From assembly GCF_015732155.1 (NCBI RefSeq), contig NZ_WIQK01000001.1, forward strand, positions 2,366,001 through 2,430,000: a stretch of DNA of 64,000 nt, in the 5' to 3' direction. Position 1 is the first letter of the stretch, and each line of letters starts with the position of its first letter. This document shows, one piece after another, positions 29,356 through 37,833 of this stretch. Position numbers and translations under genes: made by a program. This stretch comes from Pectinatus sottacetonis. GTDB taxonomy: Bacteria > Bacillota > Negativicutes > Selenomonadales > Selenomonadaceae. The notes beneath the pieces are model-generated. The model saw only the letters and a program-made list of their open reading frames with translations, did not search any database and was not told the origin of the DNA.

Positions 29356-30177
29356 TTATAAGGTCGCTTTTCTAAATTCCACCGGAGTCATATAATTTAA
29401 TGATCCATGAATTCTATTATTGTTAAACCATTTCACATAACTCTTTAATTCGTACCGCAACTGGCTTAAACTGTCAAAAGTGCGTCCATAAACAAATTCC
29501 GTTTTAAATATTTTGAATGTCGCCTCGGCAACAGCATTGTCATACGGACACCCCTTCATACTCAAAGATCGTTTGATTTCAAATGTAGTGATTACTTTTT
29601 CAAGCAGTTCATTTTTAAATTCACTGCCTCTGTCTGAGTGAAACATTTGGATTTTTCGCAAATCTGTTTTTACTGTTGCAAAGGCATCATATACCAATTG
29701 AGCGTTTTTATGCACGCCAGCACTATAACCAATAATTTCACGGTTAAATAAATCTACCAGCACACACACGTAATTCCATTTGTAATTTACTCTAACATAT
29801 GTCAAATTACTTACAACTACAGCATAAGGCTTCTGACCGTTAAATTCTCGGTTCAATTCATTCTTTACAGGATCTTCATTGCATTTTTGTTTATGCACCT
29901 TAAATTGTGCAACTGTATATTTTGATATGAGTCCCAGTTTTTTCATGATCCGTCCAATACGGCGCCGTGATACCTGGAAATTTGATTTGTGTAATTCTTT
30001 TTTGATTTTTCTGGTTCCATATACATGGTAATTTTCTTGAAATATTTTTTTGATTTCATTTTCAATTTCAGACTCATCATTTTTCACGGCTGATTCATAG
30101 TAATACGTACTTCTAGCTATATTCAAGCATTTACACATCGCTGATACTGAGTATTTGTGAGCATTTTGCCGGATCAC
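29356..30177 (-). CDS. IS3 element 2 transposase orfB, first catalytic Asp changed to Asn
   Basis: 273 codons, integrase (rve) core. The HTH_21 region (FQENYHVYGTRKIKKEL) leads to the catalytic domain. D2 is in FHSDRGSEF and E in NAVAEATFKIFKTE. D1 should be in the conserved DLTYV; here it reads SNLTYV (codon AAT for GAT), so this copy is probably catalytically dead although the frame is open. Expressed by -1 frameshifting from orfA. Confidence 0.88.
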   Translation of the reverse strand: MIRQNAHKYSVSAMCKCLNIARSTYYYESAVKNDESEIENEIKKIFQENYHVYGTRKIKKELHKSNFQVSRRRIGRIMKKLGLISKYTVAQFKVHKQKCNEDPVKNELNREFNGQKPYAVVVSNLTYVRVNYKWNYVCVLVDLFNREIIGYSAGVHKNAQLVYDAFATVKTDLRKIQMFHSDRGSEFKNELLEKVITTFEIKRSLSMKGCPYDNAVAEATFKIFKTEFVYGRTFDSLSQLRYELKSYVKWFNNNRIHGSLNYMTPVEFRKATL

Positions 30178-30179
30178 AA

Positions 30180-30467
30180 TTACTTTTGTCCGAGTATCAG
30201 CGCTGCTTGCTTTAAAATATCATTTTCCATTTTCAATTTTTGATTTTCTTTTCGAAGACGCAATAATTCTGTCGCTTCCGGCGTACGATTATCACATTCT
30301 TTTGCCGAACCGGTAGCATTAATTCTGCGAATCCAATTATTAAGCGCTGATGGTGTTAAATCGTATTCCCTGGCAATTTCTGAACGTGGTTTCCCGCTGT
30401 TGAATAATTTTACCATCTGTTCTTTAAAATCATTTGTAAATTCTCTTTTTTCGCGTCTGTTTGTCAT
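30180..30467 (-). CDS. IS3 element 2 orfA (HTH protein)
   Basis: 95 aa from ATG 30467, chosen for the AAGGAAG ribosome site. HTH_Tnp_1 domain (FTNDFKEQMVKLFNSGKPRS, then ALNNWIRR) and a C-terminal leucine zipper (LLRLRKENQKLKMENDILKQ). It ends CTCGGACAAAAGTAA; the AAAAG just before the stop is a typical slippery site for the -1 shift into orfB. Confidence 0.88.
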   Translation of the reverse strand: MTNRREKREFTNDFKEQMVKLFNSGKPRSEIAREYDLTPSALNNWIRRINATGSAKECDNRTPEATELLRLRKENQKLKMENDILKQAALILGQK

Positions 30468-30501
30468 GTAAATCTTCCTTCCAATTCCTTTTATTCTATT
30501 T

Positions 30502-30567
30502 TTACATGACCTTATAAAACCTGTCCAGTTTATTGTAGCCGATCCATAAAGCTTCAAATGTAGTCAT
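30502..30567 (-). pseudogene. Stub of a holin-like small toxin gene
   Basis: ATG 30567 has a strong GGGAGGTGATG ribosome site and begins MTTFEAL, the N-terminus of putative holin-like (Hol_Tox) small membrane toxins. After about eight codons the frame passes into the IS3 end, where the hydrophobic segment is lost. Identification rests on only seven residues plus the ribosome site. Confidence 0.35.
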
Positions 30568-30673
30568 AGCAACATCACCTCCCTCCGAAGAGGAAAAACC
30601 GAACCATCAGTTACCCATGGGAATTATTATAATTCAGGGTATTGTTTAATGTCAATTGAATAGCATTATATAT

Positions 30674-31921
30674 CACGTTCGTTTCATAAACCGGAAAATA
30701 AATATTAACAAAAAAAGGAAATAAATGATATAATCCAAAGTAAAAAAGTATAGGTGAAAAAATGGATTATATCAAAGAAAAATTTGCAATAGCAATAATA
30801 GAAGATAACAGACATTCAAGCTATGTAGAACATAGTTTAACAGATATACTTATTATAATAATGTGTGCCGTATTGTGTGGATTAGATGAACTGGCAGATA
30901 TAACAACTTATGCACAAAGCAATGCAAAATTTTTAAAAAAGAAATTTAATATAACTAAAATCCCTTCTAAAGCTACTTTCAGCCGTATATTAAATATGAT
31001 GGACGCAGATAAAGTAGCCAGTGTAATTATTGAAATAATGCATGATGCAGCATACTGTGACTTGGGCGATGTTATTGCTGTAGACGGGAAGGCAATCCGT
31101 AGTACCTCTAAAAAAGGTACACCGCATTCAGCACTGCAAATATTAACTGTATATTTAACACAAAGCGGCATCGTTTTAGGGCAAAAATCTATACATGAAA
31201 AGACGAACGAGATTCCTGTATTCCAGCAGCTATTGGATAATCTAAACATTAAGGACAAGACAGTAACGGCTGATGCGATGCATTGTCAAAAAGAAACCTG
31301 CAAGAAAATTATAGCCAAGCATGGCAATTACGTTTTTGGGCTTAAGGAAAACCAAAAGACATTGCACGATAATATTAAATTTTTCTTTGATGAAGAATTC
31401 GATAGCAAAACATTAGATTCTTATACGACAGTTGAAAAAAATGGAGGAAGAATTGATAAACGCATCTGCAAAAAATGTTCAGATATTAAATGGCTGAATG
31501 GATATAAAGAATGGGCAGGACTGAGTTCAATATTTGCAGTTAAGCGTATTACAACAACGAACCGTGGAACCAGTGATGAAACTGGTTATTATATAACAAG
31601 TAAGGATACAGATGCCAAAGAGCTTTTACATATTTGCCGTGAACATTGGAAAATTGAAAGCATGCATTGGCTGTTAGATGTAACCTTTTCGGAAGATGAG
31701 TGCTCTATTATATCTGAAAATGGGCAAAAAACTTTAAACAGCCTTAGAAAATTGGCATTACTGCTACATAAAAGATATTTAGCTAAGCAGCTTAAAAAAT
31801 GTAGCATTAAAGCTAATCTGTTAAAATGTCTCATGAATAGCCAACTGTTATGTGAGGTAGCTGACTTATAAACTAACATTTCTTATTTAAGAACAATTAT
31901 CTTGTTTATGAAACGAACGTG
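30674..31921 (+). mobile_element. Complete ISAs1-family element with target duplication
   Basis: Terminal inverted repeats CACGTTCGTTTCATAAAC (30674-30691) and its complement ending at 31921. ATTATATAT flanks both sides (30665-30673 and 31922-31930), a 9-base direct repeat consistent with a recent, clean insertion. 1,248 bp with one intact transposase gene. Confidence 0.9.
30762..31871 (+). CDS. ISAs1-family transposase
   Basis: 369 aa, full length. N-terminal DDE_Tnp_1-associated region (HSLTDILIIIMCAVLCGLDE), then the DDE domain with the first Asp in IAVDGKAIRST, the second in VTADAMHCQ and a C-terminal acidic region (HWLLDVTFSEDEC). No disabling change seen, unlike most mobile genes of the island. 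The frame is closed by a stop 50 bases from the right repeat. Confidence 0.93.
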   Translation: MDYIKEKFAIAIIEDNRHSSYVEHSLTDILIIIMCAVLCGLDELADITTYAQSNAKFLKKKFNITKIPSKATFSRILNMMDADKVASVIIEIMHDAAYCDLGDVIAVDGKAIRSTSKKGTPHSALQILTVYLTQSGIVLGQKSIHEKTNEIPVFQQLLDNLNIKDKTVTADAMHCQKETCKKIIAKHGNYVFGLKENQKTLHDNIKFFFDEEFDSKTLDSYTTVEKNGGRIDKRICKKCSDIKWLNGYKEWAGLSSIFAVKRITTTNRGTSDETGYYITSKDTDAKELLHICREHWKIESMHWLLDVTFSEDECSIISENGQKTLNSLRKLALLLHKRYLAKQLKKCSIKANLLKCLMNSQLLCEVADL

Positions 31922-32165
31922 ATTATATATAGTATAAAAAGTTATTCGCACTTAATAACCTAGAATGTTTTATAATATAAACCTTCAAATAAGGTGCTGC
32001 GTACTTACGCGCGAGCGTAGGGATTAAATAAGATTAACCAAAGATCTGTAGAGATTACAAACTATTACCTATTTTTGCAGGGATAAAAAGCATAAGTGTC
32101 AAAATAAGTCAAAGATATTTTCTGTACTTCAAATTTATAAAAAATATATTTAAAAGGAGTATAAA

Positions 32166-33302
32166 ATGAAAATTATACTTATGGATAAAGAAATTCCTGT
32201 AATAGAAGTAAATATAAATAGTTTATCTGGCCGTGTAAGGGAAATAACAAAAATATATAATGAAGAATATTTACCCTTACCAGTTAAATATCAAACTGAT
32301 AAAGAATACGCATTAGAATCATGGATAAAGTCTCGAAGTATTTCAACCTCTCGACAAGATTTATCAATTTTATTAGAAGCTGCAAAGGTAGAAACTGCTA
32401 GTGCACTATCTCTTAAAAACTTAGGATTAAATTTATCTGATCAATATTGGTATAAACCTAAAGAAGCTGATATAACTTGGAAACAAGTTAATTTATTTGA
32501 TAATAAATTTGATACCCAAAGTTTCTCATCTTCAGATGATATGATATCATCATATTCTCCTGATATGAGTTCTAATGGAGAACTTAGGAAATTTTGGACC
32601 ATAAAAAATAATAAGCGCTATCTATATAAAGAAAGTACAGCTCCTTATTATCAGCAAGCCTATAATGAAGTTTTTGCATCGAAATTGCTAGCTGAGTTAA
32701 ATATTCCTCATGTTACGTATAAATTAGATATTTTGAAAGATAAAGCATATAGTGTTTGCGAAACATTTATAGATCACGACACAGAATATGTTCCGGCGTT
32801 GTATATTCGGAATGCTTGTAAAAAAAACAACAATGAAAATGATTATAAACATTTTCTTCGTTGTATGAAAGTATTAAAAATACCCTGTAAAAGGGAATCT
32901 ATTGACACAATGTTAGCATTCGATTATTTAATTAATAATAATGATAGACATTATGGTAATTTTGGTTTTATAAGAAATGCAGAAACATTAAAATTCATAG
33001 GCTTTGCACCTCTATTTGATCATGGTAATAGCCTATGGTATAAAGATATAACTAAAAACATGAAACTTAAAAGCCAGGAGGCAAAACCATTTAGAAGTTT
33101 ACACGAAAATCAAATTAAGTTAATAGAAGAATCTACCATATCTGTAGAAGATATTACTGAAAAAGATATTACTGAAATTGCCCATGATGTTTTTGAAAAA
33201 AATTCACTTATTGATAATGAACGTATTAGGCGTATAATATATAATATTGATTTTCGAGCACAGCAGTTAAGGAAAATAATGACAAATTCATTTAGGCGGT
33301 AA
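32166..33302 (+). CDS. HipA-like protein kinase
   Basis: 378 aa. The C-terminal half carries the HipA kinase signature: NNNDRHYGNFGFI (catalytic Asp in the NDRH loop) and PLFDHGNSLW (metal-binding D-x-G). A lysine-bearing strand (KRYLYKEST) lies upstream. The N-terminal about 120 residues are not a normal HipA N-domain. HipA kinases phosphorylate glutamyl-tRNA synthetase or other targets. No HipB-like antitoxin is adjacent; a Fic-fold gene follows 44 bases downstream. AAAGGAG precedes ATG. Confidence 0.85.
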   Translation: MKIILMDKEIPVIEVNINSLSGRVREITKIYNEEYLPLPVKYQTDKEYALESWIKSRSISTSRQDLSILLEAAKVETASALSLKNLGLNLSDQYWYKPKEADITWKQVNLFDNKFDTQSFSSSDDMISSYSPDMSSNGELRKFWTIKNNKRYLYKESTAPYYQQAYNEVFASKLLAELNIPHVTYKLDILKDKAYSVCETFIDHDTEYVPALYIRNACKKNNNENDYKHFLRCMKVLKIPCKRESIDTMLAFDYLINNNDRHYGNFGFIRNAETLKFIGFAPLFDHGNSLWYKDITKNMKLKSQEAKPFRSLHENQIKLIEESTISVEDITEKDITEIAHDVFEKNSLIDNERIRRIIYNIDFRAQQLRKIMTNSFRR

Positions 33303-33346
33303 TATATTACTTTTTTAAAAAATTTTCGTTAAAAGAAGGTATAAAC

Positions 33347-34207
33347 GTGAAGCAGATATATAATTTGGATTTAGCTAAGTATAAAATAAAAAAAGAACAA
33401 AATATTATACTCGCAAAAAAATACTTAGTTTCTTCTATATATAATACCGCAAAAATAGAAGGTTGTAATGTCACTTATCCAGACACGCAGACCATTCTTG
33501 CCGGAGCGGTAATAAATAATGTTTCCGTGGATGATATCCAAACGGTCTTAAATTTACGCGATGCTTACAGGTTCATGATTACCAGCATAAATACCCCTTT
33601 CTCACTAGAATATGTTTGCAAAATTAATAAATATGTTTCCCGCAACGAAAGTTTGCAATGGGGCATACTAAGAAGTGGTCATGTCGGTGTCGGTGGTACA
33701 GATTGGAAACCAGAAATTCCTGATAAAAAAAGCACGGAAGAAAATATTAAACGAATACTGGCATTAAATAATCCGATAGACAGAGCTTTAGAATATTTTT
33801 CGTATGCCGTGAAAAGCCAATTGTTTTGGGATGGGAATAAACGTACTTCCATAATAGCAGCAAATAAAATTTTAGTAAGCAATCAATGCGGTATACTGAA
33901 TATCATGCAGGAAAACATAGCGGAATTTAATAAAACTTTGCTATATTATTATAATACCAACGATAACCATCCACTGCGAAGATGTCTTAAGCGTTCAATA
34001 TATTCGGTAGATAAAGGATTTAACATGATTAATTATTATGCTGCGGAAACCGAATTATTTATAGAAACAGCAAATAAATTGATACGTGAGGGGGAAAATC
34101 CCCGTGATATAAAAGAAGTTTTCAAGAAGTTTGTCTTAGATGATAGACAAAATGAAGAAAAAAATAAGCTGCTGGAATCGCTTAAGGCATTTAGCAATGG
34201 CAGATAA
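33347..34207 (+). CDS. Fic-fold protein with degenerate catalytic motif
   Basis: 286 aa. The Fic core is recognisable: an SSIYNTAKIEG inhibitory-type helix (S/T-x-x-x-E/N-like) near residue 30, a flap region, and the motif QLFWDGNKRT near residue 163. Canonical Fic is HxFxDGNxR; the catalytic His is Gln here, while F, D, G, N and R are kept. AMP transfer is therefore unlikely by the standard mechanism; other chemistry or a binding role is possible. GTG start after AGAAGG. It pairs with the upstream HipA-like kinase. Confidence 0.8.
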   Translation: MKQIYNLDLAKYKIKKEQNIILAKKYLVSSIYNTAKIEGCNVTYPDTQTILAGAVINNVSVDDIQTVLNLRDAYRFMITSINTPFSLEYVCKINKYVSRNESLQWGILRSGHVGVGGTDWKPEIPDKKSTEENIKRILALNNPIDRALEYFSYAVKSQLFWDGNKRTSIIAANKILVSNQCGILNIMQENIAEFNKTLLYYYNTNDNHPLRRCLKRSIYSVDKGFNMINYYAAETELFIETANKLIREGENPRDIKEVFKKFVLDDRQNEEKNKLLESLKAFSNGR

Positions 34208-34278
34208 AGCAGCAATAGTCAAGTTAACTAATATATTGGGTGAATTGTCAATATTTAGTCTTCAATATTTACATAATA

Positions 34279-34320
34279 AAAAAGACATCTACCTAAAATG
34301 ATAGACGTCTTTCTATTTTT
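34279..34320. terminator. Terminator after the HipA-Fic pair
   Basis: AAAGACATCTA (34281-34291) pairs with TAGACGTCTTT (34302-34312) with one mismatch, followed by a T-rich tail. An A run on the left side makes it plausible for both directions. Confidence 0.75.
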
Positions 34321-34341
34321 TCAGAAATGAAAAAGAAAGTG

Positions 34342-34485
34342 TCAATGTTTAAGATAATTCCTGCGTTTTAAATCTGTAATTGATTCTTCCATTGTTTGCA
34401 TACCATTTCTATTTGACATATAATCTTGTAATTCAAACGCTCTACCTGTTCTGATAAGATGCAATAAAATCTCAAAAGCTGCATT
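34342..34485 (-). pseudogene. C-terminal fragment resembling a PilT-type ATPase
   Basis: A minus-strand frame with no start of its own reads AFEILLHLIRTGRAFELQDY, then NGMQTMEESITDLKRRNYL and stop at 34342. This resembles the extreme C-terminus of twitching-motility/type IV pilus ATPases. No upstream part of such a gene is found, so it is a scrap left at the island's right side. Confidence 0.35.
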
Positions 34486-34527
34486 GTATAGCTGCCTATT
34501 ATATAGAAGAACCAGCAAGACAAGCTG

Positions 34528-37404
34528 TTAATAGGTATTTTTTATGGTGTTTATAAAAATGGTTTGATTTTTAGCAGCTATTAACTCACTAACCTTATCT
34601 TTTTGTTTTATAAGCTTGAACAGCTGAGTTACAGCGTTTATATCTTCACTTTTTACTGCAGGCAGACAGATGAGTTTGGCCATGTTTCCCTGTTTGTCCC
34701 ATTTTACAGGCTGTTTTAGTCTGGCAAAGATAATAGCTGATTTATTTACGAAAGTTGGCAGTCCATGGGGGATAGCTACTTTGTTTCTAAAAAAAGTAGT
34801 ATTCATATCTTCTCGTGCTAATACAGAATCTATATATTCAAATTTTACTAATTCATCATTAAAAAGAATTTTCCCCATAGTTTCAATAATTTCTTTTTTA
34901 GAAGAACACTCCATGTCAAGAAGAACAAATTCTCTTCTAACTAATGAATGAACTAATTTTTGGGGAAGTTCTTTTAGTAAATAATTTAAAAAGACTTTTT
35001 TGTCTTTAATAAAATTTTTATCATAAGGAATAAAGTTCATTCCTTCAATCTTAGGGTTTATGGTGCCGACAAGAGCCAGTATATTATACTGTTGGTTTAG
35101 GTTAGTTATTTTAAGTTTTACATTGTCATCCATAATGCCAATTGAAATTACTTTTACCCCAGCATAGCAGTCTGCCAATATGGTTTTTATTTTTAAAGCT
35201 ACTCCTTGGCCTGTCAGGCACATTGTTATAAATGCCGGTGGTTTATTTGATTCTTTTACAGTAACTAGTGAATAGGTATGCTTGGAATTAATAATATCAT
35301 AATAAATATCATTCAGTGATTCTTCTGAAGCATCAGCTTTGCGGACAGCTTCCAGTACAGATACTAAATCTACGCGGTCAATAGTTCTTGTTTCGATACC
35401 TATTCTGGTATGGATAATTTCTCCTATATTTACAAGTGAGCCCATATCGACAAAAAATAATATTCCTTTTTCCGCTGGCAAAGATTTTGCTAATTCGATC
35501 ACTTGTTCAAAAATTTTTATAGGATTTACATCTAAAGGCATATCTATTGCTATAGGAAAATCGACATTTAACATTTGTTTTACTACATTTATGAGTTCAG
35601 ATGCCACTTTTCCATGGGATATAGTAATAATTGCTATGCGGTCTTTTTTATCTTGAACTTTCAGTAATTCATGAATATATATGGCAATAAAACCTATTTC
35701 ATCTTCAGGAATTTCAAGGGACTTTTTTTGTGCCAGCACCTGCGCTAACTTATTTCCTAATTGAAATTCTTCGGGAAAATTTTCTTTTATATATAGCAAG
35801 TTAGGGTTTATTATTTTTTGTTTAAACTGAATTCTCTTTACTGCTTCGCCTAAGTGTATGGCAAGATAAATTAATACTTTTTCGTTTATTTGCCAGTCAG
35901 GATGGCTGTTTTTTATAAAATTAATGAATTCTTTAATCAGCTCAATAATATTTTCATCCAGAAGATATTTTAACTCGTCAAGAGATGATTGCCTGCTCTT
36001 GGAATCAAGACGTATTTTATTGAAATAACTCAACAGAAAATTCCAAATAATTTTTTCTGTTTTATCTGTGGGAATATGTGACTTTTTTAATTCGTAATAC
36101 TTATTTTCTATTGTTTCATAAATATCCTCTGGTAATGAATATTGGCTTTTGGCGATGACTAGCGAGTTTTGTGGTTTATCATTACTTGGCAGAAATAATA
36201 TATCTTTGAAACGTATATTGTTTTGAGGAATATTTATGTCATAGAAAAATTTTTGATATAATACTTCATTGAACCCAATATAAATTTCTTCTCGTTTATT
36301 ATTGATTTTATCTACATATGCGTTGGCACAAGTAACTTGTATTTCACTTTTTAACTGCCCAATATTTCCTGCGTACCTTTTAAAGACAAATGCCTGCATT
36401 ATCTTTGCTTTGACTAAAATTTTAGAATTTATACGATTAGCTTCTTCTTGAAAAAAACTGTGAATCAAATCTGTTTTTTCATGTAAGGATCTTTCTTCCA
36501 GGGCGGGTAATTCTATAATCATAGGAATTCTTCTTCTAAATGTAAGCAAAAGAGAAGATTCTATGTTTTCGGTAGTAGCTCCGATAAAATATATATGGGC
36601 CTCTCTTTCTATGTTTACTTCGCCCATACGCCGAAATTTTCCCTTGTCTAAAATAGAAAAAAGCATTTCTTGTCCTTTAGGTGGAAGCCGATGTATTTCG
36701 TCAAGAAATAGCATACCGTTATTGGCGCGTTCGATCAATCCTTCAGTATCTTTATCCGCACCGGTAAAAGTTCCCTTTTTATAGCCATATAGTATTGATA
36801 CCAGTAATTGTGGGTTATCGCTGTAATCGGCACAGTTCAATAATATGAACGGAGCTTCTTCCCTGAGCACTTTTTGCTTTATAGCATATTTATACATATA
36901 TTCAGCAAACAATGTTTTTCCCGTACCGCTTTCACCTACGATCAGGGTAGGAAGCCCGAAAGGTGGATACAAAATAGCTGCCTGTCCCTGCTTTATATTT
37001 TTTAACAGACTGCCATTATGTCCGATAAGTTTAGAAAAAATATTATCATTATTATTGGTACTGTTAACAGTTTCAGAAATAGGAATTTCTTTTTTTTCGT
37101 TGCGTTCATGTTTCATAAGAGCAGCAATATATGTCCGTGAGGTAGTTATACCATCCTTGGCTAATAAGTTTATAATGGTGTTTATAGTTATATCAGGTTT
37201 TTTAGTTTTTATTTTTTTTACAGTAGCTTTGATTATTTCCTTTTTTCTTGTGCGTGAATTAGGAATATTTAAATTTTTTCTTATTCCGGTAACAGTTTCG
37301 CGTAAAATAGATAATTCTTTTGCTATTTGTTCATCGGTAAGCGGATTTTTTTTATTTTCATCATATATGAGTTTAGCTATTTTGTCTTTTGTGTTTTCTA
37401 GCAT
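34528..37404 (-). CDS. LevR-type sigma-54 PTS-responsive transcriptional activator
   Basis: About 958 aa. N-terminal HTH (LTDEQIAKELSILRETV), AAA+ sigma-54 activator domain about residues 120-370 (GESGTGKT; GTFTGA, the loop contacting sigma-54; MLFLDEIHRLP), a PRD about 460-560, an EIIA-Man-like domain (ITISHGKVA), an EIIB-like region, and a C-terminal EIIA-Fru-like domain with VAIPHGLP. Phosphorylation by the PTS tunes activity. ATG 37404 is preferred because GAGGAGG lies six bases upstream. It should drive the -24/-12 promoter at 42061-42078. Confidence 0.92.
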   Translation of the reverse strand: MLENTKDKIAKLIYDENKKNPLTDEQIAKELSILRETVTGIRKNLNIPNSRTRKKEIIKATVKKIKTKKPDITINTIINLLAKDGITTSRTYIAALMKHERNEKKEIPISETVNSTNNNDNIFSKLIGHNGSLLKNIKQGQAAILYPPFGLPTLIVGESGTGKTLFAEYMYKYAIKQKVLREEAPFILLNCADYSDNPQLLVSILYGYKKGTFTGADKDTEGLIERANNGMLFLDEIHRLPPKGQEMLFSILDKGKFRRMGEVNIEREAHIYFIGATTENIESSLLLTFRRRIPMIIELPALEERSLHEKTDLIHSFFQEEANRINSKILVKAKIMQAFVFKRYAGNIGQLKSEIQVTCANAYVDKINNKREEIYIGFNEVLYQKFFYDINIPQNNIRFKDILFLPSNDKPQNSLVIAKSQYSLPEDIYETIENKYYELKKSHIPTDKTEKIIWNFLLSYFNKIRLDSKSRQSSLDELKYLLDENIIELIKEFINFIKNSHPDWQINEKVLIYLAIHLGEAVKRIQFKQKIINPNLLYIKENFPEEFQLGNKLAQVLAQKKSLEIPEDEIGFIAIYIHELLKVQDKKDRIAIITISHGKVASELINVVKQMLNVDFPIAIDMPLDVNPIKIFEQVIELAKSLPAEKGILFFVDMGSLVNIGEIIHTRIGIETRTIDRVDLVSVLEAVRKADASEESLNDIYYDIINSKHTYSLVTVKESNKPPAFITMCLTGQGVALKIKTILADCYAGVKVISIGIMDDNVKLKITNLNQQYNILALVGTINPKIEGMNFIPYDKNFIKDKKVFLNYLLKELPQKLVHSLVRREFVLLDMECSSKKEIIETMGKILFNDELVKFEYIDSVLAREDMNTTFFRNKVAIPHGLPTFVNKSAIIFARLKQPVKWDKQGNMAKLICLPAVKSEDINAVTQLFKLIKQKDKVSELIAAKNQTIFINTIKNTY

Positions 37405-37554
37405 CATGCGCCTCCTCATCTATAATAATGTGAATTTTCTAATTATATAACATATCTGCTATTATTATTTTTAATAGTCGTTTAAATATGAAAATACTTT
37501 AAGAGAATATAAATCTATATTTTTCAAGGAATTTAGTTAATTTGTATTTATTAC

Positions 37555-37589
37555 TACTATAGCTTAAAATTACATTTTAAGCTATAGTA
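37555..37589. repeat. Perfect 16-bp inverted repeat upstream of the sigma-54 activator
   Basis: TACTATAGCTTAAAAT (37555-37570), a 3-base spacer, and ATTTTAAGCTATAGTA (37574-37589). It lies about 150 bases upstream of the activator start; there is no T run, so an operator or structured leader fits better than a terminator. Confidence 0.8.
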
Positions 37590-37638
37590 AATATAAATAT
37601 TTTATTAAAGTTTTTATAATAGACTGTTTATCCTGTAA

Positions 37639-37685
37639 GAAAAGACAAGGCAGTATAATTGGAAAATACTCCTTGTCTTTTAAGT
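37639..37685 (-). terminator. Terminator of the PTS operon
   Basis: AAAAGACAAGG and CCTTGTCTTTT arms flank a partly paired interior (AGTAT/ATACT); on the minus strand a TTTTCTT tail follows, about 150 bases after the dehydrogenase stop. Confidence 0.75.
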
Positions 37686-37833
37686 AGGACAATTTTATTA
37701 GACTCAGCATACTAATGAGTGGACTATTATTAGTTTTGTGACTGTGTTTATCGTGGCAGTTAATATTTAATTCATAAATTAAATATTTCGGGAACTGTGG
37801 TTTTCAGCAATAATAGTCTTATGTTGATTTTAA

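Larger units (their letters stand above)
29344..30529 (-). mobile_element. IS3-family element 2 (IS150-like)
   Basis: Ends share GGACA and TTTTATAAGGTC: GTCGGACACTTTTTATAAGG (from 29344) against CTGGACAGGTTTTATAAGGT read inward from about 30530. It encloses orfA and orfB with an A4G slippery site. It sits between the helicase start and a stub of a small toxin-like gene. Confidence 0.8.
37420..37833. other. 414-bp intergenic region between the PTS operon and its activator gene
   Basis: Holds a terminator (37639-37685) for the PTS operon and a perfect 16-bp inverted repeat (37555-37589) upstream of the activator gene. The remainder is AT-rich with no open frame worth calling. Confidence 0.6.

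Noticed and set aside
32005-32024. TACGC-GCGA-GCGTA hairpin upstream of the HipA-like gene as a riboswitch or terminator
   Set aside because: Only five base pairs, no T run, and no surrounding conserved elements.
36845-37450. 201-aa plus-strand open frame opposite the sigma-54 activator
   Set aside because: Antisense shadow of the HTH/AAA+ region; hydrophobic composition follows from the complement of Lys/Glu-rich coding.
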